Positions 26,948 to 36,041 of a stretch of 64,000 nucleotides of DNA are shown here, in pieces. The stretch comes from Mycetocola lacteus (GTDB lineage Bacteria > Actinomycetota > Actinomycetes > Actinomycetales > Microbacteriaceae), in the NCBI RefSeq assembly GCF_003667575.1, contig NZ_RCUY01000002.1:496001-560000 (forward strand), in the 5' to 3' direction. The position numbers and the translations under genes are program-made. Numbering within the stretch: the stretch's first letter is position 1; the number at the start of each line of letters is the position of its first letter. The notes under the pieces are model-generated. The model was not told the origin of the DNA. It did not search any database and saw nothing but the letters and a program-made list of their open reading frames with translations.

Positions 26948-27996
26948 CCCCGCAAGGCACCCTGGCCCCGGGATTTCGGGCGCTGACCCTGAACCACGGG
27001 CGGATCAGCCTGCGCTGGCATCCGCGCACGGTGATCAGCTGCGCGGTGCTGATCGTAATCGCGCTGGCCGTGGGGTTTGCCTCGCTCAGCCAGGGCAAGC
27101 TGGAACTCTCCCCCGGGGAGCTGTGGACGATCCTGATCGGGCAGGGCGATCCCGCCGCGACCTCGATCGTCTGGGAGATTCGGATGCCCCGAGTCCTCAC
27201 CGGCCTGTTCACCGGCGCGTGTCTGGCGATCTCCGGTGCGGTGTTCCAGTCGCTCTCGCGGAACGCACTGGGCTCCCCCGACCTGATCGGATTCACCTCG
27301 GGGGCCGCCACCGGCGCGGTCGCGGCGATCATGCTCGCCGCGGCCGGGGTGGTGGCCGTGGGCCTCGCCTCGATTGCCGGCGGGCTGGTCACCGCGATCG
27401 CCGTCTACGTGCTCGCCCGTAAGAACGGCGAGACCGACGGTCAGCGCCTGATCCTGGTGGGTATTGGGGTGGGCGCGCTGCTTCAGGCGGTCACCGTGAT
27501 TCTGCTGACCCGCGGGCACGCGGATATCGCCATCGGGGCGCAGATGTGGCTCACCGGCACGCTCAACCTGCGCGGATGGGACAACGTGGCCACCGTGGGG
27601 ATCGCGCTGGTCTTACTGCTGCCCGCGCTGATCCTCGGGGCCCGGCACCTCAACGCGCTGGAATTCGATGAGGGGCTCGCCCGCCAGCTCGGCGTCAAGA
27701 CCGAGCGGGTGCGGCTGCTCACGATGGGGGCCGGGGTTGCCCTGGTGGGCCTGGCCACCGCGGCGACCGGACCGATCGGCTTTGTTGCCCTCGCCGCCCC
27801 GCACCTCGCCCGCCGCCTGGTGCGGGTCTCCCACGTCCCGCTGGCGGCATCGGCGTGCCTCGGCGCGACCCTGCTGCTGGCCGCCGACCTGCTCGGCCAG
27901 GTTCTGCCGATCTCCGCCAAGCTCCCGGTGGGACTGATGACCGGCGTACTCGGCGGCTTCTACCTGCTCTGGCTCCTCCTCCGAAAGACACCATGA
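26944..27996 (+). CDS. fepG: Fe-siderophore ABC transporter permease (FepG-like)
   Basis: 350 residues from GTG 26944, overlapping the fepD stop by 4 nt (GTGA). FecCD family: RMPRVLTGLFTGACLAISGAVFQSLSRNALGSPDLIGFTSGAA and FVALAAPHLARRLVRVSHVPL. Second half of the channel. An open frame extends upstream inside fepD but lacks coding character and is not used. Confidence 0.92.
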   Translation: MTPQGTLAPGFRALTLNHGRISLRWHPRTVISCAVLIVIALAVGFASLSQGKLELSPGELWTILIGQGDPAATSIVWEIRMPRVLTGLFTGACLAISGAVFQSLSRNALGSPDLIGFTSGAATGAVAAIMLAAAGVVAVGLASIAGGLVTAIAVYVLARKNGETDGQRLILVGIGVGALLQAVTVILLTRGHADIAIGAQMWLTGTLNLRGWDNVATVGIALVLLLPALILGARHLNALEFDEGLARQLGVKTERVRLLTMGAGVALVGLATAATGPIGFVALAAPHLARRLVRVSHVPLAASACLGATLLLAADLLGQVLPISAKLPVGLMTGVLGGFYLLWLLLRKTP

Positions 27997-28793
27997 CCAT
28001 TCCCCTTCAGGCCCGAGGCGTGACCCTCGGCTATGACACCACCGTGGTGGCCGAAAACCTCAGCGTGGACATCCCCGACGGACGCTTCACGGTGATCATC
28101 GGCCCCAACGCCTGCGGTAAATCCACCCTGCTCAGCGCGCTCTCCCGGCTCACCCGGCCGCGGGCGGGCCAGGTCCTGCTGGACGGTGCGGACATCCACG
28201 CGCTGGACACCCGCACGGTTGCCCGTCGGCTGGGCCTGCTCCCGCAGGGATCGGTCGCCCCGCACGGCATCTCGGTGCTCGACCTGATCTCCCGCGGACG
28301 CTTCGCCCATCAGGGTCTGCTGCGCCGTTGGAGCGAGGATGATCGCAAGGCCACCCGGTATGCGATGGAGGCCACCGGGGTTACCCACCTCGCCCAGCGC
28401 AACGTGGATGAGCTCTCCGGCGGACAGCGTCAGCGCGTCTGGCTGGCGATGGTGCTCGCCCAGCAGACCCCGCTCGTGCTGCTGGATGAGCCCACCACCT
28501 ACCTCGACCTCTCCCACCAGTTGGACACCCTGCGCCTGTGCCGCTCCCTCGTCCAAAACGAGGGCAAAACCCTGGTTGCTGTGCTGCACGACCTCAACCA
28601 AGCTGCCCGCTATGCCGATCACGTGATCGCGCTGAACGAGGGCCGGGTGATCGCCACGGGCAGTCCCGAGGAGGTGGTGACCTCGGAGATTGTGCGCAGC
28701 GTTTTCAACGTGGATGCGCTGGTGATTCCCGATCCGGTCACCGGACGCCCGCTGATTGTCCCCACCGAGAAGGAGCTTCCCGCCCGTGGATAA
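27993..28793 (+). CDS. fepC: Fe-siderophore ABC transporter ATP-binding protein (FepC-like)
   Basis: 266 residues from ATG 27993, overlapping the fepG stop (ATGA). Walker A GPNACGKST (37-45), Q-loop LGLLPQGSVAP, signature LSGGQRQRVWLAMVLAQ, Walker B PLVLLDEPTTYLDL, H-loop AVLHDLNQA: the standard ferric-siderophore ATPase. It energises FepDG. It is the only siderophore-type ATPase in the window and could also serve the ATPase-less iron locus at 50.5-53.7 kb. Confidence 0.93.
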   Translation: MTIPLQARGVTLGYDTTVVAENLSVDIPDGRFTVIIGPNACGKSTLLSALSRLTRPRAGQVLLDGADIHALDTRTVARRLGLLPQGSVAPHGISVLDLISRGRFAHQGLLRRWSEDDRKATRYAMEATGVTHLAQRNVDELSGGQRQRVWLAMVLAQQTPLVLLDEPTTYLDLSHQLDTLRLCRSLVQNEGKTLVAVLHDLNQAARYADHVIALNEGRVIATGSPEEVVTSEIVRSVFNVDALVIPDPVTGRPLIVPTEKELPARG

Positions 28794-30114
28794 CGAACTT
28801 GCCCCCACCCCAACCGCGCCGAGTGGTGCCCCGCTCCCGGCCGCGCCCGCCTGGCTTGCCGGGTGGCAGCGGCGGTTGAGTGGGGTGGCGGTGCCCCCGG
28901 CAACCGACCGAGCGGTGACGGTTCCCGCGGTGGCTGCCTCCGAGGTGACGGCCCCGTCAGCCCTGGCAACCGAGGAGGACTTTTGGGCCGAGGTGTCCAT
29001 CTCCCCGGTGCTCGGGGAGGCCCGGGTCGTGGAGAGCACCGCGCTGCGCGAGGTCACGTTCCTCTGGGAGGGGGATGAGCCCGAGGTCATGGTGCACATC
29101 AACTCACTCACCGATGCTCATCGCCACGACATCACCCCGGCCCTGCTGGAGCGCATCCCCGGAACCCGCATTCGCCACATCAGCTACCTGCTGCCCGAGG
29201 ACATCCTGGCCGGGTACCGGTTTGTCACCGACACCCATATTCCGCGCGATGTGGGGGCCGCACGCCCCGGCTGGAAGCGGATCCATGAGCGCGGGGTGCC
29301 CGATCCTCGTAATCCGCGCACGCTCCCGCATCCGCTGGGCGAAACCTCCTCGATGCTCGTGATGCCCGGCTTTGCCGCACATGCAGCCTGGGACCCAGCG
29401 CTTCCTCCGCGCCACCGCGGCGAGCGCCGTATCCTCCGCACCGATCCGCATCTCTCCCCCGCGCGCACGGTGTACCTGTACACCCCGCCCGAGGCGGTCA
29501 CCCGACTGCTGGTCCTCTTTGATGGGGATCGCTGGGACGCCCTGAACCTCCCCGACGCCCTCGACCGGTTTGGCGCACCGGGTCTCGCGGTGGCGATGGT
29601 GTCGGCGATCTCCCCCGAGGATCGGCAGAGCGATCTTCCCCACCCCGAGCGGATCGCCGCGATCCTGCGGGTCGAGGTGCTGCCCGCGGTGGCCGAGACG
29701 CTGGGGCAGGTGCTTGATCCGGCGAGGATCATCGTGGCCGGGCAGAGCTACGGCGGCCTGGCCGCGGGGGCCCTGGTACTTGAGCACCCAGATATCGCGC
29801 ACACCGGAATCGTCCAGTCGGGCTCCTTCCACTTCCGCGCGGACACCGAACCCAGCCCGCACGCCGAAGACCCCGGGGACGTCAGCGAGCGCCTGGCGAG
29901 CCGGAGACCCGGGCCCCAGACCGGCCGGCTGATCATGCAGCTGGGCTCCGAGGAGGGGATCCTCGTCCCGCAGGGCCGACTGCTGCGCGACCGGGCGCGC
30001 GCCGCGGGGTACCCGGTGAGCTACCGGGAGGTACGCGGCGGCCATGATTTCGCCTGGTGGTCGCACGGGCTGTTCACGGCGTTGGAGGAGGCGCTGCACC
30101 CTTCAGGAGCGTGA
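28786..30114 (+). CDS. fes: Enterochelin esterase (Fes-like)
   Basis: 442 residues from GTG 28786, with AAGGAG at 28770-28775, overlapping fepC by 8 nt. The N-terminal Fes domain (VTFLWEGDEPEVMVHINSL, ISYLLPEDILAGYRFV) is followed by an alpha/beta-hydrolase esterase domain with nucleophile motif GQSYGG and catalytic His in GGHDFAWW. It hydrolyses ferric enterobactin or a related tri-catechol ester to release iron. A full uptake-release pathway without siderophore biosynthesis genes suggests use of siderophores made by others. Confidence 0.88.
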   Translation: MDNELAPTPTAPSGAPLPAAPAWLAGWQRRLSGVAVPPATDRAVTVPAVAASEVTAPSALATEEDFWAEVSISPVLGEARVVESTALREVTFLWEGDEPEVMVHINSLTDAHRHDITPALLERIPGTRIRHISYLLPEDILAGYRFVTDTHIPRDVGAARPGWKRIHERGVPDPRNPRTLPHPLGETSSMLVMPGFAAHAAWDPALPPRHRGERRILRTDPHLSPARTVYLYTPPEAVTRLLVLFDGDRWDALNLPDALDRFGAPGLAVAMVSAISPEDRQSDLPHPERIAAILRVEVLPAVAETLGQVLDPARIIVAGQSYGGLAAGALVLEHPDIAHTGIVQSGSFHFRADTEPSPHAEDPGDVSERLASRRPGPQTGRLIMQLGSEEGILVPQGRLLRDRARAAGYPVSYREVRGGHDFAWWSHGLFTALEEALHPSGA

Positions 30115-30257
30115 TGTCGGTCCGCCGAGAGATCCGCCGCCCGGTCATAATCGGTCATCCGGGAATCCGGCGCGGTCCGTGGTCGTTATGGTCCTCCACA
30201 ACCGGCTCCGCATGCGCGCCCGGAGAACGCGCCTCGGCGCACGTCGGAAGGATCATC

Positions 30258-30962
30258 ATGACCACACTCGGCATTATCGGCAGCGGACACATCGGCACCG
30301 CGGTCGCGACCCTCGCGCAGCGCGCGGGCGTCCAGACCGTGCTGGCAAACTCGCGCGGCCCGGAATCCCTTACGGACAAGGTGGCCGAACTCGGCGACCA
30401 GATCTCGGCCGGGACCGTGGCCGAGGCAGCCGCGCAGGATATCGTGGTGCTCACCATCCCATTGGTCGCGACCCGGGAGTTCCCGGCCGAGATCCTCGCG
30501 GGCAAGGTTGTAATCGACACCAGCAACTACTACCCCTCGCGTGATGGCCGCATCCCCGAGCTCGACTCCAATCAGACCACCGTGAGCGAGCTGCTCTCGG
30601 CACACCTCGTCGGCAGCCGGTATGTGAAGGGCTTCAACAACATCGCCGCCCGTCACCTGCCCCAGCTTGCACGTCCGGCCGGGGCCGCGGACCGTTCGGC
30701 CCTTCCGCTGGGATCCGATGATCCCGAGGCCCTCGCCCAGGCCACCGCGTTGCTGGACACCCTGGGCTGGGATGCGGTCCCGGTCACCCCGCTGGCCGAA
30801 ACCTGGCGGGTGGAAACCGACACCATTGCCTACACCGCCCCCTACTTCGACCCCGACACCACCGATGCCGGCGGTGAGGACTCGCGTCCGGTCTCGGCCG
30901 AATCCCTGCGCGAAACGATCGCCGCCGCGACCCGGGTGGACACCGGCGCCCGCACCGTCTAG
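30258..30962 (+). CDS. NADPH-dependent F420 reductase-family oxidoreductase
   Basis: 234 residues from ATG 30258 (GGAAGGA upstream). The Rossmann motif GIIGSGHIGTAVATLAQRAG is at the N-terminus; then LANSRGPESL, LTIPLVATREFPAEILAGKVVIDTSNYYP and the KGFNNIAARHL segment, all typical of the NADP/F420-dependent reductase (NPD) family. The physiological substrate cannot be told; members include F420:NADPH oxidoreductase and unrelated dinucleotide reductases. A single gene, 143 bp after fes. Confidence 0.85.
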   Translation: MTTLGIIGSGHIGTAVATLAQRAGVQTVLANSRGPESLTDKVAELGDQISAGTVAEAAAQDIVVLTIPLVATREFPAEILAGKVVIDTSNYYPSRDGRIPELDSNQTTVSELLSAHLVGSRYVKGFNNIAARHLPQLARPAGAADRSALPLGSDDPEALAQATALLDTLGWDAVPVTPLAETWRVETDTIAYTAPYFDPDTTDAGGEDSRPVSAESLRETIAAATRVDTGARTV

Positions 30963-30969
30963 ACACAAA

Positions 30970-31003
30970 ACATCCCCCGAAACCTCAGGGTTTCGGGGGA
31001 TGT
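30970..31003. terminator. Bidirectional terminator
   Basis: 15-bp perfect stem (ACATCCCCCGAAACC 30970-30984 with 30989-31003), 4-nt loop, between convergent genes ending at 30962 and 31010. Confidence 0.9.
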
Positions 31004-31009
31004 CGACGT

Positions 31010-32260
31010 TTAAACGGCCACCGGCTCCCGCAGCACCGCCGCATCCTCGGCCCGGAAGCCCGCGAGTACCCGCAGCACCGGGATCAGCGCCAGCAGCATC
31101 AGCACCGCGGCAATCGGCAGCAGCACCAGCGCGCCAATACCCGCGAGTAACAGTCCGCCGATCATTCCACCCAACGCAATCGAGAGGTTCCAGACCGTGA
31201 CGAGCATTGACTGGGCCGCATCGGCGGCGTCCCCACCGGCCCGCGCCATCACCACCTGGAACAGCACTGAGTACCCGCCGAACGCGTAGCCCCAGGCCAG
31301 CGCTCCGATGATCAGCAGCACGGTGCCGACGGAGGTGGGAACGAGCCCCGGCCAGGCGGCCAGCGCGATCCCCGCCAATCCGATGATGCCCGCGGTGATG
31401 GCGGCGACCAGGGTCGCGGTGAGGTAGCGGTCCGAGAGCCGGCCCGACCCGAACGTGCCGATAATCGAGGCGGCCCCGAACAAACCAAACACCAGGCTCG
31501 GGTTCAGGCTCACCCCGCCGAAGTCGAGGATCGGGGTGAGGTAGGTGTAGCCGAGGTTCTGGCCGATCACGCTCAGGGCAACCGCGGCGAGAACTAGCAG
31601 CACCGCGGGCGTGCGCAGCGCGGCGGCAAGACCCTGCTCGACGGGGATGCGCGCATCCGCTCCCCGGTGAATGCCGGGAACGCGCGGGGCACCGAGCGCG
31701 GCAATCACGCCCACGATCACGGTGAGGCCGGCGATGATCGCGAACACCGCGCGCCACCCCATACTCGTCCCGAGCAGCGTTCCCAGCGGCACCCCGACGG
31801 CAAACGACATGGTGCCGCCGATAAACGCAACACCGAGCGTCGCGCCGAGACGGCCGGGCCCGGTGAATCCGCGGACATAGCCGGGGATCATCGCCCACAC
31901 CACCCCGGCCGCGAGGCCCGCCACAAAGCGGGTGCCCAGGTGGGTGACGATTTCCGGAGCCATCGCGGTGCCGAGGTTGGCCAGCGCGGACACAATCAGC
32001 ACACCGAGCAGCAGTGAGCGGCGGTTCCAGGTCGCGGTGGCCCGGGTCAGCGGAATCGCGGCGACGATGCAGCCGATGGCAAACGCCACGATCCCCTGCC
32101 CGGCCAGCGACACCGAGACGCCGAGGTCCCGGGCGATCTGGGGTAGCAGACCGGCCGGGAGGATCTCGGTGAGCAGCGTGATGAAGCCCACGCCGGCGAG
32201 CAGAATCGCGGCGGGGAGGGGACGAACGGGGCGGGCAACCTGGCCCACAGATAAACTCAT
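31010..32260 (-). CDS. MFS transporter (DHA1-type efflux)
   Basis: 416 residues from ATG 32260 (MSLSVGQVARPVRPLPA); earlier in-frame starts lie in the operator region. Twelve helices, with family motifs such as FVAGLAAGVVWAMIPGYVRGF and FGSGRLSDRYLTATL (motif A-like). It resembles the sugar-efflux/AraJ-type DHA1 exporters. Divergent from a MerR regulator whose likely operator overlaps its promoter, pointing to inducible drug or metabolite export. Substrate unknown. Confidence 0.88.
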   Translation of the reverse strand: MSLSVGQVARPVRPLPAAILLAGVGFITLLTEILPAGLLPQIARDLGVSVSLAGQGIVAFAIGCIVAAIPLTRATATWNRRSLLLGVLIVSALANLGTAMAPEIVTHLGTRFVAGLAAGVVWAMIPGYVRGFTGPGRLGATLGVAFIGGTMSFAVGVPLGTLLGTSMGWRAVFAIIAGLTVIVGVIAALGAPRVPGIHRGADARIPVEQGLAAALRTPAVLLVLAAVALSVIGQNLGYTYLTPILDFGGVSLNPSLVFGLFGAASIIGTFGSGRLSDRYLTATLVAAITAGIIGLAGIALAAWPGLVPTSVGTVLLIIGALAWGYAFGGYSVLFQVVMARAGGDAADAAQSMLVTVWNLSIALGGMIGGLLLAGIGALVLLPIAAVLMLLALIPVLRVLAGFRAEDAAVLREPVAV

Positions 32261-32277
32261 GGGTTCAGGATGACGGG

Positions 32278-32299
32278 CTACCACTAATGGCAGGGTCAA
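32278..32299 (-). promoter_or_regulatory. MerR-type operator/promoter for the MFS gene
   Basis: On the minus strand TTGACC (32299-32294, -35) is followed by an imperfect dyad (CTGCCAT / GTGGTAG) in the spacer before a weak -10. A dyad within a long spacer is the MerR-family arrangement, and the MerR gene starts 76 bp away on the other strand. Confidence 0.5.
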
Positions 32300-32375
32300 G
32301 CCGCCATTCATAAACCCGGGAATGTTGATTCCCATCCGGCTGTTATCCACAACACGCCCACGACGAAGGAGCGCC

Positions 32376-32744
32376 ATGCAGATCGGCGAGCTTGCCACCC
32401 GCACCGACACCTCGCCGCGCCTGCTGCGCTACTACGAGGAGCAGGGTCTGCTGCACGCGGGACGCGATACCAACGACTATCGAATCTACGATGCCGACAC
32501 CGCCGTGGAAACCGTCAACAAGATTCGCTGCCTGCTGAGCGCGGGGATCCCTACCCGGCTGATTCCGCTGCTGCTACCGGGGGTGAACCCCGAAAAGTCG
32601 GTGTTTGACACCCCGATCGACCCGGAGATCCGCACCGAGCTGGAGGGCTACCGGCAGCGACTCTACGATCGGCAGGTGCGGGTGAGCGCGAGCCTCACCG
32701 CGATCGATGAGTACCTGGATCGCACCTGCACCACCGCGCACTAG
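32376..32744 (+). CDS. MerR-family transcriptional regulator
   Basis: 122 residues from ATG 32376 (GAAGGA upstream). The N-terminal MerR winged helix is complete: MQIGELATRTDTSPRLLRYYEEQGLL, then YRIYDADTAVETVNKI. The C-terminal part (75-122) is a short coiled coil without a Cys cluster, so it senses an organic ligand, not a metal. Its expected target is the divergent MFS exporter. Confidence 0.9.
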   Translation: MQIGELATRTDTSPRLLRYYEEQGLLHAGRDTNDYRIYDADTAVETVNKIRCLLSAGIPTRLIPLLLPGVNPEKSVFDTPIDPEIRTELEGYRQRLYDRQVRVSASLTAIDEYLDRTCTTAH

Positions 32745-32801
32745 AGGCGCTGTCACACGCCCCGACTAGGCTGAGCACACACCTCACCCCCGGGAGATCC
32801 C

Positions 32802-33905
32802 ATGCCCTTTGCCGATGAACTACTCGGCCACCAGGCGCTGCGCGCGCTGGAAACCTCGCTGCGAGAGGCCGGGCTGGAGCACTCTCCCGCGCTCACAGCA
32901 ATCGATGCGGACGTCCTGAGCCCACTCACCCTGCGCGAGCGCACCGACCTGATTCGCGATGCCATTCTGGCCGATGTGCCCGGCGACTTCGCGGTGCTGT
33001 CGCGCCTCGTTCACGCGGCAGCCGAGGCACCCACGCCGCCGAGCGGTTGGGGTGTCTGGCCGCTCACCGAGGCCGTGACCTCACGCGCCCTGGCCACCGA
33101 TCCCGATACCCACCTGCCCGAGGCGCTGGCGCTTCAGGCGGCGCTGACCCCGGGGCTCACCGCCGAATGGGGGATCCGCGGGCTGCTGCGGCACGACCTG
33201 CACCGGGCGCTCGGCATCATCCAGACCTGGACATCCCACCCGGATGAGCACGTGCGTCGCCTCGCCTCGGAGGGAACCCGTGCGTATCTGCCGTGGGGTG
33301 TGCGGGTGCCGCAGATCATCGCCGAGCCCGAATCGACCCTGCCGATCCTGCACGCGCTCTACCGCGATCCCAGCGAGTACGTGCGCCGTTCGGTGGCCAA
33401 CCACCTCAACGACATTGCCCGACACCGCCCCGACCTGGTGACCGAGACCACGGCCGCCTGGCTCGCCGATCCCGACGACAACACCGCCTGGCTGGTCAAG
33501 CACGCGCTGCGCACCCTGATCAAAAAGGGTGACCCGACGGCGCTCGCTCAGCTGGGCTTCGCCCCCGCGGCGGCCGAGGTGAGCGCGTTGGAACTGACCA
33601 CCGAGCGGGTGCCCGCGGGCGGCAAAATCGGCTTCTCGGCGACCGTGACCAACACCGGATCGAGCGCCACCAAGCTGGCGATCGACTATGTGATCCACTT
33701 CCAGAAGGCCAACGGAACCCTGGCCCCCAAGACATTCAAGCTGGTGACCCGCACACTGGCCCCCGGCGAGCGCATCCGGGTTGCCAAGGAGCACTCGTTT
33801 AAGCCGATCACAACCCGGCGCTATCACCCGGGCGAGCACGCGGTGGCGCTCCAGGTGAACGGGGTCGCGTTCGAGCAGGCGGCCTTCGAGCTGGACGCCG
33901 ACTGA
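32802..33905 (+). CDS. DNA alkylation repair protein, AlkC-like DNA glycosylase
   Basis: 367 residues. The N-terminal two thirds are HEAT-like repeats (HRALGIIQTWTSHPDEHVRRLASEGTRAYLPWG; YVRRSVANHLNDIARHRPDLV) of the AlkC/AlkD superfamily. From about 265 a beta-rich Ig-like domain follows (ELTTERVPAGGKIGFSATVTNTGSS...GEHAVALQVNG), the arrangement known for AlkC. Such enzymes excise N3-alkylated purines without flipping the base. Single gene; AlkC versus another HEAT-Ig relative is the only doubt. Confidence 0.85.
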   Translation: MPFADELLGHQALRALETSLREAGLEHSPALTAIDADVLSPLTLRERTDLIRDAILADVPGDFAVLSRLVHAAAEAPTPPSGWGVWPLTEAVTSRALATDPDTHLPEALALQAALTPGLTAEWGIRGLLRHDLHRALGIIQTWTSHPDEHVRRLASEGTRAYLPWGVRVPQIIAEPESTLPILHALYRDPSEYVRRSVANHLNDIARHRPDLVTETTAAWLADPDDNTAWLVKHALRTLIKKGDPTALAQLGFAPAAAEVSALELTTERVPAGGKIGFSATVTNTGSSATKLAIDYVIHFQKANGTLAPKTFKLVTRTLAPGERIRVAKEHSFKPITTRRYHPGEHAVALQVNGVAFEQAAFELDAD

Positions 33906-33958
33906 TCCGGTCCCGATAGGCTCGGTACGCCCACGTTTGTCTCGCTCGGAGGTTTGTC

Positions 33959-34375
33959 ATGACCCAGCCCGTCCAGTCCGAACCCCGTGTGGGTTGCGGT
34001 GCCGCGATTCTTCGCGATGACAAGCTGCTGCTGATCCGCCGCAGGCGCGAACCCGAAGCCGGTTTCTGGGGGCTGCCCGGCGGCAAGGTTGACCCGGGCG
34101 AAACCGTTCCCGCGGCGATTGCCCGCGAGATTGCCGAGGAGCTGGGCATCACCCTCGGCGACACCACGCTGCTGTGTGTGGTGGATCAGATCGACACCGA
34201 GGCGGGCACCCACTGGATCGCCCCGGTCCACCTGGCACCCACCTTCACCGGCACCCCGCACCTGGTCGAGCCGCACAAGCACGACGGCCTGGACTGGTTC
34301 CCCCTCGACGCCCTGCCGAGTCCGCTCACCGTGGCCACGGTGCAGGCGGTGGCAGCGCTGGAGGCGCGCGGCTAG
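33959..34375 (+). CDS. NUDIX hydrolase
   Basis: 138 residues. A complete Nudix box runs from Gly41 to Gly63 (GGKVDPGETV...REIAEELG, GX5EX7REUXEEXGU). Preceded by FWGLPG, the usual pattern for ADP-ribose or (d)NTP pyrophosphatases. The substrate cannot be fixed from sequence; it lacks the extra loop of MutT1 enzymes. AlkC upstream and an exonuclease downstream give a loose nucleic-acid-maintenance context on the same strand. Confidence 0.92.
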   Translation: MTQPVQSEPRVGCGAAILRDDKLLLIRRRREPEAGFWGLPGGKVDPGETVPAAIAREIAEELGITLGDTTLLCVVDQIDTEAGTHWIAPVHLAPTFTGTPHLVEPHKHDGLDWFPLDALPSPLTVATVQAVAALEARG

Positions 34376-34429
34376 AACCCCCCGGGAGGGGGATAGAGTC
34401 GAAAGTTCCGGGGAATTAGGCTGCCGTAT

Positions 34430-35323
34430 ATGCCTTTGAACTTTGTGGCCATCGACTTTGAAACAGCAAATTTTGACCGAGCATCCGCATGCGCGGTGGG
34501 TCTCACCAAGGTCGTGAACGGCGAGATTGTCTCGACCGATTCCTGGTTTATTTCCCCGCCCACGGGGATGGACTTCACCAACACATATCTGCACGGGATC
34601 GGTCCCGAACACGTGTCTGGCGCGCCCACCTGGCAGGAAACCCTCGTGAACATCGAACACTATTCGGCCGGGGCACCGCTGGTGGCATACAGCCCCTTCG
34701 ATAAGGGCGTATACAACGCGGCCAACGCCCTTACCGAAACACTGCATGCCGGGTTTGACTTCTTTGACGCGCTGGCCGTGGTCCGTAAACACTGCCAGCT
34801 CCCCAGCCACAAGCTCCCGCTCGTCATCGAACACTTCGGCCTGCCGACCTTCGACCACCACGAGGCCGGAGCGGATTCGCGTGCCTGTGCGCTCATCACC
34901 ATGCGGGTAGCCGAGGAGCGCGGGTCCACAACCATCGAGGAGCTGTGGGCCTCGATTCCCGGTCGAAAAGGTTCGGGTTCACCTCGGATCCGAACCCACA
35001 CCAAGAAGGCCGATCTGCCTCAGCCCAGGGCCGAAGCCGACCCGCACCACCCTCTGTTCGGCGAGGTGGTGTGCTTCTCGGGTGAACTCGACAGTTACAC
35101 CCGCACGGAGGCACAGCAGATGGTTGCGTCCTTCGGTGCCACGGTGTCCAGTAGCGTCACCAAGAAGACGACCCTTGTGGTGACCGGCGGCTTTGACCCG
35201 GCCACGCTCCGCGCGGGTGCGACGCAGAGCACCAAGGTTCAGCGTGCGCAAGAGCTTGCGCAAAAGGGACAGACCATCGAGATCGTCACGGAGCAGACCT
35301 TCCTGGAGATTCTCGCCTCATAG
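34430..35323 (+). CDS. DEDDh exonuclease fused to a BRCT domain
   Basis: 297 residues. The N-terminal DnaQ-like exonuclease (1-170) has Asp9 and Glu11 in FVAIDFETA, Asp in AYSPFDKGVYN and the ExoIII H-x4-D (HHEAGADS). A basic linker (about 180-200) leads to a C-terminal BRCT domain (205-297: GEVVCFSGELDSYTRTEAQQMVASFGATVSSSVTKKT, LVVTGG). Such 3'-5' exonuclease-BRCT proteins occur in Actinobacteria and phages; BRCT would bind DNA ends or protein partners. Role in repair is inferred. Confidence 0.9.
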   Translation: MPLNFVAIDFETANFDRASACAVGLTKVVNGEIVSTDSWFISPPTGMDFTNTYLHGIGPEHVSGAPTWQETLVNIEHYSAGAPLVAYSPFDKGVYNAANALTETLHAGFDFFDALAVVRKHCQLPSHKLPLVIEHFGLPTFDHHEAGADSRACALITMRVAEERGSTTIEELWASIPGRKGSGSPRIRTHTKKADLPQPRAEADPHHPLFGEVVCFSGELDSYTRTEAQQMVASFGATVSSSVTKKTTLVVTGGFDPATLRAGATQSTKVQRAQELAQKGQTIEIVTEQTFLEILAS

Positions 35324-35341
35324 CCTCCCGAAGATGCTGCC

Positions 35342-35926
35342 CTAGTGCAGCTCGGCGTCCGCAGCGGTTTCGGTCCAGCCGAGGAAGGTCGCCGAGAAAC
35401 CGGCGCGGGTCGGCGCGCAGATCAGCGGACCGGCGGACACGGCGAGTGAGCCCGCAAGCGGTGCCACGCGCACCAGACGCCACGGTTCGGCATCCACTCG
35501 GGCGCGCACGGTGACCGAGGTCTCGTCGCGGCTCACCCGGATCGTGATGACGCGGGCGTTCCACTCGGGGACCGGTGCCACCGACCAGTCGGAGTTGACG
35601 TGGGTCACGACCGCGCCGAGCTGGAGCGCACCATCGGCGAACTCGACGCCCGCCTTGATCCAGGTGTCCTCGGCCGCCCGCAGGAACACGCCCGCCTGAT
35701 CAAACTGTTCGGAGAACTCGGCGCTGAAGGACACCTCGACCGCGCGTCCCACCGCAAACGGCGTGATCAGCGCGTGCTCGGTATCGTGCACAAACCCGTA
35801 GGAGGTGTGCCGCCAGGCATCGCTGCCCTCCGCTGCCTCCACAACGAGACCGGCGTCGGTCTGCGTGGCGGACACAGGTGCGGTGGTCCAGGTTCCAGCA
35901 CTCCAGGGGATCAGGCGGTCGGTCAT
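35342..35926 (-). CDS. DUF1349 domain-containing protein
   Basis: 194 residues, beta-jelly-roll of the DUF1349 (concanavalin-like) family: DAWRHTSYGFVHDTEHALITPF, AGVFLRAAEDTWIKAGVEFADGALQLGAVVT, and ISAGPLICAPTRAGFSATF-like end. Cytoplasmic, no signal peptide. Starts at ATG 35926 with AAAGGAG upstream. Family function is unknown, possibly carbohydrate binding. Single gene, convergent with the exonuclease gene. Confidence 0.85.
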   Translation of the reverse strand: MTDRLIPWSAGTWTTAPVSATQTDAGLVVEAAEGSDAWRHTSYGFVHDTEHALITPFAVGRAVEVSFSAEFSEQFDQAGVFLRAAEDTWIKAGVEFADGALQLGAVVTHVNSDWSVAPVPEWNARVITIRVSRDETSVTVRARVDAEPWRLVRVAPLAGSLAVSAGPLICAPTRAGFSATFLGWTETAADAELH

Positions 35927-36041
35927 CGGGGCTCCTTTACTCGCGCGATCCGAGGAATGGTCGCTCTCAGTAGGCTATCGCCGACTCGAGCAAAAGCGAG
36001 TACTCTCGTGAATCGACCATCGACCCCTAAACCGGAACCTC

